From assembly GCA_946807835.1 (NCBI GenBank), contig OX327686.1:2170001-2234000 (forward strand): a DNA stretch of 64,000 nucleotides, in the 5' to 3' direction. Position numbers and translations under genes: made by a program. The notes under the pieces were generated by a model. That model did no database searches and was not told the origin of the DNA. It saw nothing but the letters and a program-made list of their open reading frames with translations. This DNA comes from Ailanthus altissimus (Eukaryota; Streptophyta; Magnoliopsida; Sapindales; Simaroubaceae). Of the stretch, positions 24,980 through 37,208 are shown piece after piece; position 1 is the first letter of the stretch; each line of letters opens with the position of its first letter.

Positions 24980-27900
24980 ATGAGGAGAATAGTGGGATCT
25001 GTTTGCTATTTTCGATCAGCTTTGCGACACCGAAGTCGAAGATATGATCGCTGGAGTAGCTTTACGAGAAGACCCAATTGCTTGATTGAGATTAATTATA
25101 GTTATTGTTCTTACGGGGTCAATAATAATGCTCAAGTTGACAGCTTTTGCAGACCAACATTTATAATTTCAAGGGCTTTGTCTACATATGCGGTTGCGAA
25201 TGCTAGTGCTACCATTGGAGGTACTTCCTAAATTCTTTGAACTGGGTTTGTGTTATTTTATTTTGTACCCTTTTTTTGGTTTCTGAAAATACCCGAAAAC
25301 CCCTCGACCGAGACTATTGCCGGACGCTACAAACCTTGGTAGGTGGTAGTCAATATTTTTGCTTTTTATCAATGAATCTATGTAAGTTCGTTTCCCAACT
25401 TCCTGCGTAAGGTTCAGGAGAATTGCCTTTTTGTCCCCAGAAGTGGGTATATGTTATTTCAGCCAAATTCTAGAAAAATAGACAAATAAAAGCACTTGCA
25501 ATTTCAAGCTTTGTACTGTTCAAGCAGGGTACATTTGGAAGTGTTTTTAGAAAGCGCTTTTTGTAAAAGGGTTTTTTCCCCTGTCTGAATAAGCACCTAT
25601 CAAGTAAACTTGAAGTATTTTCCTAAAAATGCAATTCTGATATTTCAGTTAAACAGTACAATGAAATAGTGGGAAAAAGGAACATGAATTTCATAGTTTT
25701 GTTGGTTTATTGGGTTTGTGTGGTTTGGTTTTCAGATGTGAACAAAGGAGGACCTCTTGTGGAGTATGAGCGAAGAATTGCAGCGGGTGAGCTTATGGAT
25801 GGTGATACCTGCCAAGTATGGAAAGTTCAATTATCACCTTGTGTTTTATTTGTGTTGTTTTAATGGACAATAAGTGATTAAATAAAAGTTGATTACTTTT
25901 AAAATGCCTAATAATGGGTGTAAACAAAAATTGAATCAATGGGATGTTGATGCACACTGTTCACGTCAGCTTCACCTTCAATGGACTCACCACAGCTTGA
26001 CCCATGAATAAGAATATTGTTCTCAACAAAAAGATTTTGGAATTTTGGGTCTTATTTACCATATGTTTAGTTTAGATTGGTTGAATCATAAAATGCAATT
26101 CGACAAACAAGATTGCATATGGTGTTTGATGATTTATGTTAAAAGGTTTTGCTGATAAGATAGGTGGGAGCTAGATGAACTGTGTACTATAGAGCCATGC
26201 TTGGTGAAATATGTTCTGACGGTGATATTTGCAGATAGGAACCTTGAGAGAACTTCAGAGACTGTATGATGAGCTAGTTGAATCAGCTGATGCCTGTAAG
26301 TTAGACCGCTATACATCTTCCGAGAAAGCTGGAAGGTAAATATTCCATTTTCAATTGATCATTTTTATGTTCCAAGTACTGAATTACTTCATGATATAGC
26401 AGGATCACTTGTTCATCTTGTCTAGTTCTATTTACAATTTGCAATTTTAAAATATCCATGCAGTGCGAGTTCACATAACACTTGGCCAATTCATCACGTA
26501 TCTGATTATCTGCAGGAGTAGGTGGCTATGGTCTCGTTTCATGCCACAATCTTCATACTCACCAGTCAAAGGATTGTATCTATATGGGGGTGTAGGCACT
26601 GGGAAAACAATGTTGATGGACTTGTTCTTCAATCAATTGTAAGTTAAACATGCATATTACTGTTTCCAAATTTTTTGATACAGTACTCTGCAATTCAGGC
26701 ATACTGCAACACAAGTTCAGGTAAATTTAGTGCAATGTGGATAGAGGATATGGTCTTTACCAAAGTTTGTGATAATTTTAGTCTCTTCAATATTAACTTT
26801 GGCTTACCTGATAGCCCGTTTTCATTTCCTCAGGCCCTGCAATTGGAGGAAGAAGAGGATCCATTTTCACGACTTCATGTTGAATGTCCATAGTCGCTTG
26901 CAAGTAAGAGACAAAACAAGTACTGTTTATCCAAATTGATATGAAATTTTTTAAAACCATGGTAGTTTATTATCAGAAAAGAAATTCTTTTATTGGTCCA
27001 AACTAGGCTCTGTGCTTCATTAGGTTGAGTTTCAAATTAGACTGTAATTTCTTGGACAATAAATGGTTGTCAGCCATTTGTTTTTCTCTTGAGAACTTGC
27101 CTTAGTTTTACTAAGTGGAGACTTCTGTTCTGTTGTTCAATTTTGGTAATGATCAAGAAAGCTTGTTCTCTTTGGTGGGACACACCAGGTAATAGGAAAT
27201 GACTTGTGAAAGTACTAGTTATCCCCTCTTGAACAAGTTACTGTTCATGTTGATTTTACATGGCACTTGATCATAGCAGATATGGAAGTGCATTTATGTT
27301 GTGTTTTTTTCTTGCAGAAGCACAAGGGTGTGTCAGATCCACTTGAAGTTGTTGCGGGAGAGATTTCTGATGAGGCGATTTTATTATGTCTGGATGAGTT
27401 TATGGTACAGTTATTAAAAATATAGAGTACCTGGTTTTATCAGTAGTGTTGGTATTCATTTTTTTTTCCTTGTGGTCCATCTAGGTGACCGATGTTGCCG
27501 ATGCATTGATTCTGAATCGTCTGTTCAAACATCTATTCAGCAATGGTGTTGTAAGTGATATATAACATGTGGTTTTTATTTTGTGTTCTCACTCCATATG
27601 TTATGAACTTATAGATTCAGCCGTTAACTGACATGGAATTACATTTCTTCTATGTTGGGAGGCAAGTGTAGATACTGGTTTCCACTTCAAACCGGGCTCC
27701 AGACAATCTGTACGAAGGTGGATTACAAAGGGATCTTTTTCTACCCTTCATTGCCACTTTGAAGGTATGCATGTGAACTATGTATATTTAATTTTCTGTA
27801 TACGTGGTCAATCTCTATGAACTTTAGCACATTTTTATATTTCTTCTATACTCTATAAACTTGATAAATTTGGTAACCTTTTGTTGCTGCAGGAAAGATG

Positions 27901-29387
27901 TATTGTCCATGAAATTGGCTCATCAATAGACTACAGGAAAATGACTTCGGTATGGTCTCAATTCTCTATGTCTAAGATTGAGGAAAATTTCATTTCAATC
28001 TTCATTTATTTTGCTTTATCATGTCATAGTTTCTAATTTCTGTGTTTGAATTTGAACTGCAGGCTGAGCAAGGTTTCTACTTCATTGGTGAAGATTCGGC
28101 AGACCTTCTTAAGCAAAAATTTCAGGAACTGATTGGTGAACATGCAGCTGGTCCACAAGCGGTGGAAGTAGTAATGGGAAGAACATTGCAGGTGTGTGCT
28201 GCTGTTTTTTGTGTCAGATTTTGCACAGAGATTTGTTATTTAAGCCTTCTTTCTTGATTTCAATGTTATTAGGTTCCACTGGGTGCTAATGGATGTGCAT
28301 ATTTTACATTTGAGGAACTCTGCGACAAACCTCTTGGAGCTGCAGACTACTTTGGATTGTTCAGTAAGTCATACAAATCTCATTGGATCCTGATGTCCAT
28401 ATAGGATTCATGTATTCAGACATTACAAGTTGGGTCTCTGTTGATTCAATGACTTGAACATGGCATATTAGGAAGTAATTTGTTGATAGTCCAAATGCTA
28501 TACAGTTGGTTGTATCTATGGATATAGAAGTGAGATCATTTATAATTGAACAATTATACATGTATCAACTTTTTCCTTTGAACATTGGGAAGATTTATTT
28601 CCTTCTGCAAATTTGAGTTAAAATTGGAATTCCTCTTCAATTTTAGTTTGTTTTTTCTTTCCCTCTGTGTGATAACTTCTTATACAGTTATTGCTTATTT
28701 TCTTCTGGCAGAGACTTTTCATACCCTGGCATTGGAAGGCGTCCCAATATTTGGACTCCACAATAGGGCAGCAGCATATCGGTTTGTCACTTTAGTTGAT
28801 GTATGCCTCATTTTGCCTTAATGCTTTAGTTGTTTTCGACTTTTCTAATACTTTTTAAGTTTGGACCAACCTTGCTTGCAATTTAGTTTCATTGTGTTTG
28901 CATTTATCGCATACCTACTTACAACTTTTGAAACTCTGACACAATTGTCCAATTGTTATTTTGAACTTGTGGTGGTTACAGGTGATGTATGAGAACAAGG
29001 CTAGACTGTTATGTTCAGCCGAGGGTAATCCTCTACAACTTTTCCAAAAGATTGTGACCATCTCAGATGCCAAGCACATAGCACCTCGAACCTCCTCAAG
29101 GTCAAGGAAAAGAGATGAAGCCGATCTTTGTGTTGACAATGAATTGGGATTCGCAAAGGATCGCACCATCAGCAGGTGAATTTTCAAATTTCAAACCCTC
29201 AAGTGCATTCTCCAATTCGCATATGGTTTACTTTTCTTTTATCGTAACTGCTGAACATGGAAGCTCTTATCAATGCAGATTAACAGAGATGAACAGCACT
29301 GAGTACTTAGAAGAGCATGCTGACATGTTAGCCGAGCAAGTCACAAAGATGGGAATGCAGATGCATTCCCAGCATTCGGTACATTGA
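24980..29387 (+). CDS. AFG1-like (LACE1-type) mitochondrial AAA ATPase
   Basis: Homolog of yeast Afg1 and animal LACE1/AFG1L, inner-membrane-associated mitochondrial ATPases linked to turnover of mitochondrially encoded respiratory subunits. Fourteen exons join in frame to 509 residues: 24980-25220, 25736-25815, 26235-26335, 26516-26638, 26834-26903, 27318-27404, 27485-27550, 27672-27764, 27893-27949, 28063-28191, 28273-28363, 28712-28800, 28982-29175 and 29279-29387. The N-terminus is Arg-rich and acid-poor ([20 protein letters not shown]), as in mitochondrial presequences. The family segment [16 protein letters not shown] follows. Walker A is GGVGTGKT (165-172) and Walker B is ILLCLDE (226-232). 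The family block HFHDFML lies between them, and the sensor-like STSNR is at 260-264. The C-terminal AFG1 region includes [16 protein letters not shown]. All introns are GT-AG. A TRIM lies just upstream and a 207-bp tandem duplication just downstream. Start is the first ATG of the presequence-like exon. Confidence 0.94.
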
Positions 29388-29554
29388 TACTAAAGAGGGA
29401 TTCGACATCTTTGTACCCAGTAAAGAACTTTGTTGTATGTTTCTTGCCGACCCTGGACCGGTTTTTGGCCTAGCTTATATTTAGGTTCCGGTCTTAAATC
29501 CAGTTGTTAGTTGAATAAAACATAATTTTGGCATTTGTAAAATTAATCATTATT

Positions 29555-29971
29555 CTACTGTAACTGAATAAAATCTTTTTTTTTTCCATCAATAATCTTG
29601 TTGCATAAATATTGCAAACCAGATATTTGGTACTGCATTGAATATGTATGTTGTATTACTTGAATTTTGAGATTTATCAGAAATGAGTAAGAACTATTTT
29701 TTATTTTAATTTGGAATAATTTTTTTTTTGATATCAATACAAAGTGAATATTTCAATCTCACTACTGTAACTGAATAAAATCTTTTTTTTTTCCATCAAT
29801 AATCTTGTTGCATAAATATTGCAAACCAGATATTTGGTACTGCATTGAATATGTATGTTGTATTACTTGAATTTTGAGATTTATCAGAAATGAGTAAGAA
29901 CTATTTTTTATTTTAATTTGGAATAATTTTTTTTTTTTTGATATCAATACAAAGTGAATATTTCAATCTCA
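29555..29971. repeat. two nearly identical tandem copies of a 207-bp unit
   Basis: The sequence starting CTACTGTAACTGAATAAAAT at 29555 begins again at 29762 and is repeated almost base for base to about 29971. The only differences I see are in poly-T length. It starts about 170 bp after the AFG1-like stop codon, so it may lie in or just beyond the 3'UTR. Confidence 0.95.
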
Positions 29972-31499
29972 CATGTAACTGTAAATTAAGAAAAAAAAAC
30001 TAAATTAAATTTTCTGGCTCCCCTTAAGAATTGAATTTCTAATTTAGGATGCGCAGATATTATCACTAAGAAAATGCAATTGAGCATCTTTGAAACAATT
30101 AAAGTGTTGCTACTTGATCAATGCAATTGAGTGCATCTTTGAAACAATTGAAGTTTGGGATAACATCCTTTTAGTGACTTAATTTGAAGGCATAAAATTG
30201 TAAAATCATGTTTGGAATTAATTGTAACAAAATTGTGGGCTTGTCACAAAATTAAATGATTGTTTAACATTCTCTTTTAACCTAATGAAATGCTTCAAGG
30301 TTCGCTTTTAAAATTGGAAGACATTTGGCGCTGCTTCTAGCAGCATAGTACCTCTGTGTAATGATATAATTCAACAACCAAATTTCATGACACGGCACCA
30401 TCAACAAGAACAAGGACAGCTACTGGTGACTAGCCGGGATGCAACCAACCTTTTGGGAACCCCTTCCTTGATCAGAGTTTGTCGTCCCATCCACCTCATG
30501 ATCCCTTCTCTGGTTTGATTTGAACACGAGTATGATTAAACATATCGGGTCTGGGATGTAGATTATGAAGCAGGTGATTGTCGAAGTTGCAAAATGAGTT
30601 GCCTCGTGTATATTCGGAGGGTTTGACTTTTCTCTTAAGGTCAATGTTCTTGCAAGGATTTATTTATGTTTGTCTATCCCCAAGTTGGCCGATTCAAACT
30701 GCAAAATTATGGTCTTGTGATTCTCATTTTCTGACTGCTATCTCTCCATCTCATGCACAGCATTTGCAGCACAAATCGACAATGAAACCGTTCCATGGAC
30801 GCAATATGTTAGCTATGATCATCTTTTCAGATCGAACAGCTGAGTAGTCCAGTAATAACCCTGCATGTGTACTAATTGGTCTAACAGGTAAAATCTTTTA
30901 TATATAGTATAAGTTCTACAAATCAGATTCACTAATTGAGAGGAGGTGATATTTGGTTTAATTTATTAAAAATTAAAAATAATTCCTCCTTTTCTGTATC
31001 TTTCTCAGCTGACATAATTTGCCCGGCAGTATCAATGAAACATCATAAAAATTTCATTTGCAAATTAAAATAGTTTTCAATTATGCTAGTTAAACCATAC
31101 AGGAGAGCATAAGTCCAAACTCAACAAAAAAAAATACCTCAACTCCGAACACTAATCTACACCTACATAAAAGGAAAATGGCAATTGAGCACCAACACGG
31201 TTAAAGTAGCCAAGCTACGCTAAGATAAACAACTGACAGAAAAGGCATTGGTCTTCAAAATATGGGAAAAAAAGAAGGAAAATATATATATAGATTGTTA
31301 ATTTACAGGACACCAGTTAAATGTAGGGAAATGTGCACTTAAAACCAACTCGACAGAGTGTAGCAGTTTGCTGAACTTTTAATAAAATTAAACCTTTGCT
31401 AACGCTCCATGAATGTATCTTGTATCATTTTATAGACCGAGTGAAGTCTTCTCATGCTGTATGTGCCCATGAAGAAAATATAGCTACACTAAACCACAC
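29972..31499. other. intergenic DNA between convergent genes
   Basis: Lies between the 3' ends of the AFG1-like (+) and TPR (-) genes. A short duplicated phrase (CAATTGAG...CATCTTTGAAACAATT) occurs near 30077 and 30123. Open frames near 30420-30850 on both strands show no domain and are not called. Confidence 0.6.
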
Positions 31500-34400
31500 T
31501 TAACGCTGGAATGATATTGAATAAGCACCAGTATTTGGATCTTTGACAGCTTTGAAGTTGTCAACGCTCATCCCAAAACGGCCCAGAATGGAGTTGCCCA
31601 TTTCTTTCAGTTTTCCTGCTCACAAGGAAACAATTTTATATTATAGTTAAAAGTGTGATTGATGAAGCATGCACACAAATGCATGAGAAGTATAGACCTG
31701 TACACATATGAAACCATAATTCTAATACAAATAAATTTTATTCTTTTCTGACAACATATGAGATTAAACTCCCCTATACTCCCTTTTCACTGACAATATC
31801 AACACCCTTCAAGTAAAATGACAAAGAATATGACTAATAATATCAACACTCTGCACTGCAAACATGAGCACACACAGAGACGGTGTTCATCAAAGGCATG
31901 TCACAACCATTAAATTTCTTCAGATACGGCCAACCAGCTATAGAGGATAATATACAATAACTCTTTGCACTGGTATAGTTAGTATTAGACTTCAAACTTT
32001 TTGAAATACTTCCTTTGCACCTCAAAAGATATCTTCCTAATAATTCCATAATATATATACCATTAAGCTTCTTATAAGAGGATTTCTCCACATACTAATG
32101 CTACAGATTAGAGAACGTCAAACCAGTGCTCTAGCAGACAAATCTCAAACTGATAACCAAAACTGTTGAACAAGATTGAATTTTCATTCTTGCAGTTTAT
32201 CAAAGATTACAGGGCCCACCCGCATACTCTATAAGAAGTATTAATAAATTCATGTGGGTTATTCCAAAAACCCATTAATTCTTTCAGTCATCTAAGACCT
32301 AGTCCTTGTAATCTACCTTGACAAACAAGGCATGCTCAAAACTCTTCACTACAACTTCACCTAGTCAAACCTACAATTTCAATTAACTAATCTTCATTTT
32401 TCCATTTTTTGGTCCAACTTCCAGTTGCATGTGTATATTCATCTACTTCTTACTTCTAGTATTGATTGGTAATCATAAAACAGTTTGCAAAGACATAAGA
32501 TCAGCATTTGACCATGAGCTCTAAATGACCTAACAGCTAAGATTTTATGATGGGCATTAACCACAGAGAGTGAACTAGTAAAAAGTGAAAAGAGTAACTT
32601 CAAGAGAACAAGGTCTAGATGTTCCATTTGATCAATATATGATACATGCAAGTGGTGTTAAAACCTTAGAATCACTATTACATCTTTTTGTTTCAACCAC
32701 TTTCCCTCACTCTCTCCCCAAGTAACTCTGCATTTATATACCTATATCTGTGAGAGTGCAAAGCACATGTATGCTTGAAAAGGTAGAAGAGCTAGCTAAC
32801 AAGCACAACAGAGTTCAATCATGTGTACTTCAATTTGGGTTGAAGTTTTCGATGAGATCTTATTTTTTAACAAGAAAGCTTCAGCCTTTTTGATGATTGT
32901 ATACCACCTATTTCTGTGAGGAAAGCTTGTTCACTTCCATGTATATTATTTTTAGATGCATAATTATCTTTCACAGTTTCTTGTTGTGAATCGTAAATGA
33001 ACACAATAAAATCACTTGTTAGCTTACCAATCATCTCCTCCTTCATCTTTTCTCGTTTCTCTGCAGCCAGTGGCTCCAAACAGACAATAGTTCTCCTGGC
33101 TTGATTGTTTGATGGATCCAACTCCAATATTTTCTTCAAATCTGTGATTGCAAAAATGAAGAAATGTTGAATGAAAATAACATAGAAAATAAAAATTTTA
33201 AGAAATACTTACAAAAGTAACATCTCATCAGCATGTGAATGTTAATAAAATATTGGAAGGTTGACAAAGGAGAGTAAGACTCATAAGTTTTAATGGCAAC
33301 AACATAGTTATCGTTTATAAGGTAACAATCATCACATCCTGATTACCAGCAATAGCCTCTTCAAAGTGTTCAAGCTTCTCATGGGCCTCTGCCCTTCTGA
33401 CCATAGCTTTCATATACGAAGGATTTAGCTCCAATGCCTTTGTGCATTCCTTGATAGACTCCTCATATTTTCCCTAATATTTATTAATATCAATCTACAG
33501 TTAAAATTTGATGGAAAACAGACAGTACGACCAACATATTCAATTGGGTAGACACAAAGCAAGAAGTGGCAACTTTAAATTTTGAAGACCAGCAGAACTT
33601 GAACACCATTTCTAAAAGATTGGTAACTATATGACATAACAATCTCAGGGGAAAAGGATCAGATCCAATCAAAGCAAACACCAAAGGTAATAGTAAAATG
33701 GATACCATGGAGAACTTGTAATGTATTACTAAGATTATCAGAATCCATTAAATAAACCTATGTGAATCAACCATGCAAGACAAACCTCATTGTAGACCAC
33801 GCTAGACAAACAAACACATTCAGAGCATACACAAACAATTAGACTGGATTAAAAATATCAATTGCCTCGTACTTCAGAAATTTCTTCCTCTCCTATCTCA
33901 TATGATATTTTCTGTTTATAAGCAAAACTACCAACAAACAGTGAACTTCTCCGTCCTCTACCATAGAGGGTTTTATTATTATTATTATTATTATTAAAAT
34001 AATAATAATAATAACAAAAATATATCAACTCAATCCAACAACTAAAATATATCAGCAGAATAACAAAGAAAGCCAGTGATTATACAATAAATTTGTCAAG
34101 AAAAATGACTACTAATGACAAATCACCGATCAACATGGCACCGCTCATCAAGAATCTCCCTTAAGCATATTTATGAGCTCAAGACTACCTCTAGTCCTTC
34201 AGAACAAAACTGGGGCACCTAGCAATTCACGTTCTCTAAATCCTTATAACAACCATAACTGCCCATGCATTTACTAATTCATGGTGCATTAATTAGAAAA
34301 CATATCAGATGTTAAAAAAAAATAGCACTAATAAGAATAACATACGAGCTTCAAAAAGCAAATGGCACGATTCGAATGGCATATTGAACGCAGCTCCATC

Positions 34401-34927
34401 AACTCCGGCGCCACTGTTGCCACTTTCGTCACCTCCGACGGTGCCAATGCTACTTCCGCCACCTCCGGTGTCAACGCCGCCGACACTACTCGCAAAGCCA
34501 CCTCATACTGTGACAGCGCCTCTTCATATTTCCCTCCTCCGAACAACTTATTCCCTTCTAATTTTGCCTCATTCGCTTCAGCTAACACTCTCTGCATCAC
34601 ATTCATCTTTTGCATCAAGCAGATTTTTAAAATGAAAAAAAAACAATTAGAGGAAATGAAATTTTGTTTAAAACAAACCTCTTTCAATTCGGCGTCGTTT
34701 AAGTGATTTTGTTCTTCTGGCTTCGTAGTGTCAATCGACGACTTGTATTCTCGTTGAGGTTCGTTGTCGTCGTTTTCTTCGTTGTCGCTGACGCCGCGTT
34801 CGCTGGCTGTTTCGAATCCGTCGTATACGTCGCCGTTCTCATTCGTTGTTGTTGAATCGGATTGCGATTTTGGAGGATTAGCGACAGTCACTTTGTAGTC
34901 TTCGGGTTCTTGTTCGATCACCACCAT
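31500..34927 (-). CDS. TTC1/TPR1-type tetratricopeptide-repeat protein
   Basis: Protein of 283 residues from five exons read right to left: 34927-34679, 34591-34346, 33473-33347, 33141-33028 and 31615-31500. Residues 1-83 are acidic and Ser/Asp/Glu-rich, probably disordered. TPR helices follow, with recognisable blocks GNKLFGGGKYEEALSQYEVA, CHSNRAICFLKL, GKYEESIKECTKALELNPSY and KALVRR-like AMVRRAEAHEKLEHFEEAIA. The tail LEPLAAEKREKMKEEMIGKL...LGRFGMSVDNFKAVKDP ends in ISFQR, diagnostic of the TTC1 family. TPR proteins of this type bind HSP70/HSP90 C-termini; the Arabidopsis relative TPR1 has been linked to chaperone and ethylene-receptor interactions (from memory). The first TPR carries an unusual Ala/Val/Glu-rich insertion. 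Intron 1 is 87 nt with no stop, so its retention would keep the frame; the exon-2 acceptor could also be 15 nt earlier. Confidence 0.93.
33973..34014. repeat. palindromic (ATT)n/(AAT)n microsatellite in a TPR-gene intron
   Basis: A run of TTA/ATT trinucleotides is followed directly by AAT trinucleotides, so the two halves can pair as a hairpin. It lies in intron 2 of the TTC1-type gene. Confidence 0.9.
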
Positions 34928-37208
34928 TTTTTTTCAACTGCAGAGTTTGGATTTAAGATTTAGGTTCTGTTGAGAAGAGAGATCAAATATCCAATAAAAT
35001 TAACAAAATATATTTTTTTTAAATTTATTATTAACTATTTTCTTTTTCCTATCGATTTCCAGAAGCCTCTTAGGCTCTTCAATACTACCGATGCATCATA
35101 ATTCATACATGGTGAATGTGTTTTTGAATAAATAAATTAATTGTCTCTCTTGTTTAAGGCCGCATTTGTATTAACTGTCGCGAATATTTTCAGGCTTGCG
35201 GTTGCCGCTTCCTGTGATATTCGTATTAATTTTTTGTACTTTTAAGCTTGGAAGCCCACGGGCCGAGCCATTTTAGACCCAAAATATTTTTGTGGGCTCA
35301 AGCCCAGTGGTACTGTAATAGACTTGGGTCCATCCGATTTATTTATTCGACCTTAATGGTGAACGCTTGTATTGAAACTCTCGAACAAGAATTAACAAAA
35401 GAATTTAGATTCCTTTTATGGCGGATTTTGTATGTATCCCTGTGTGAGTATATGTATATATATGTTTCTTTGATTTAGTATTTCGAGAATTTTAAAATAT
35501 TTATACAGTATAAGTTTGATACTTTATGCTTTTGGGATCAAAAAAATTTATTAACTAAACGACTATTAATGAATTGATTAATTAATAAATTTTTAAATGA
35601 ATAATGTTAAATATTTTAAATTGTATTTTTAATAATTATATGTCAAGTAATTATTAGATGATAAAATTATATAAAATTTAAAATTACTCATTACACCTAA
35701 TAATGATTTGATACATTATTATTTATGATACAACTTGAATACAAAATTAACATTTATAGTATTTTTTTATTAATTTATAAAAATATCCCTTATTTTTCTA
35801 AAGTATTGTATCTAATATTTTTTTATTATAATTAAGCGAATTAAATATTTTGTCTTACGAACTAACTATATTTTATTTAAATAAGTAAAATTCATTAATC
35901 TATTTTTTAAAAAGAAATATTTATTTTTTTGTCAAAAATATAACATCACATTGTTCAATACATTCTATTATTCTATTTTATAAATATTTAACCAAACAAA
36001 GCTCTATTTAAGCAAATAAAAAATATGGCACACGTTAGACAACGATGGCTTCTAGATTCATGTGGATTATCATGTAGATTTAATTGCATATTAATTTATA
36101 TAATAAGTAGTCTCATATAAAATTATAAGACTTTTTCTGTAATGTATTATTTTATAAATTTATCAAATTATTAATTTAGTACATTAACTTTAAGCCGAGA
36201 CTAAAAAAAATATTATTTAATTAAAATTATCAATTTATCAAAATTTTATTATGTTAAAATATTTTTAAACTAGTAAATTGAAAATAAAAATATTAAATTA
36301 TTGAATAAAATACCTTAACCTTTAAAAAAAGGAGTGAGAGAGTAATATTAAAAAAAAATTATTTTACTATTTATTTTTTTAAAAGTGGAGAAAAGACATT
36401 GAAAATAATTGATACCAAACAAAACTTACATGTCCTCACTAGTGGATTCAATCCAAATTGATACAGCCAAAATGAAAGATCAGGACCATATTCATGTCTA
36501 AAGTTGGAGGTGAATTATTTTAAAGAAATGATTAAATGGATGGGAACATGTTTCACGAGTAATAATACACTTTTTAAATAAGATTTTAAATTTTTTTATT
36601 TCAAATTAATATATTAAACAATTATAAAATGATAAAATAATACAAAATTTTAAAATCGCTTATTACACTATTTTTACTCTAATAATCCCTTAACATTTCA
36701 TTTGATGAAAAAAAATTAAAATACAAATTTAAAAATATAACATTATTCTTCTCACTTGTCCAAATTTATATATCCTTTTTTCTCACTCCATGAAATAATA
36801 TCCTTTCAAGTGGTGGAAATTATGTAGAAGAAAGGATAAGATCAATCATTTATCTGTCTTGGTGGGTCTCAATACTAAAGAATGAATATGAATCAAATTA
36901 TAAAGTCACAATGGTATTGGGCTCAAACAAAGCGTGGAAATTATTATCAAGGAGCTTGATTGATAGAAACAGCTGGGGGGAGATACACAATGCAACAACC
37001 ATTAAGATTCTAAGCACTTGCTTTCCGAATTCAAGCTAATAGTAAAGAGAAAACATTATGCTTAATATATTTTTCTACATGTTCCATATAGTAAAAGGAA
37101 AATAGAATAGAAATTCTCTTTCGAAGAAATGGCCGAATGGTTGATATGATAGCTCCAATGTATACTTACATAGTTGAAATACAAATAATATAAGACTTTT
37201 GCTTAAGT
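34928..37208. other. intergenic DNA upstream of the TPR gene
   Basis: The first ~400 bp next to the TPR start contain site-II words (listed separately) and probably its promoter. The rest is AT-rich with no gene that I can support. Confidence 0.6.
35253..35306. promoter_or_regulatory. cluster of site-II-like TGGGC/GCCCA words
   Basis: GCCCACGGGCC at 35253-35263 and TGGGCTCAAGCCCA at 35293-35306 form two near-palindromes about 330-380 bp upstream of the TTC1-type start codon. Site-II/TCP-type elements often drive housekeeping genes. Function inferred from motif only. Confidence 0.35.

Noticed and set aside
30420..30847. Open frames of 74 and 89 codons between the convergent genes
   Set aside because: Overlapping antisense frames with no domain, no splice structure and no family match.
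34309..34706. Plus-strand frames of 108 and 114 codons rich in Pro, Ala, Ser and Thr
   Set aside because: They are antisense shadows of TTC1-type exon 2, whose protein is clearly the real product.
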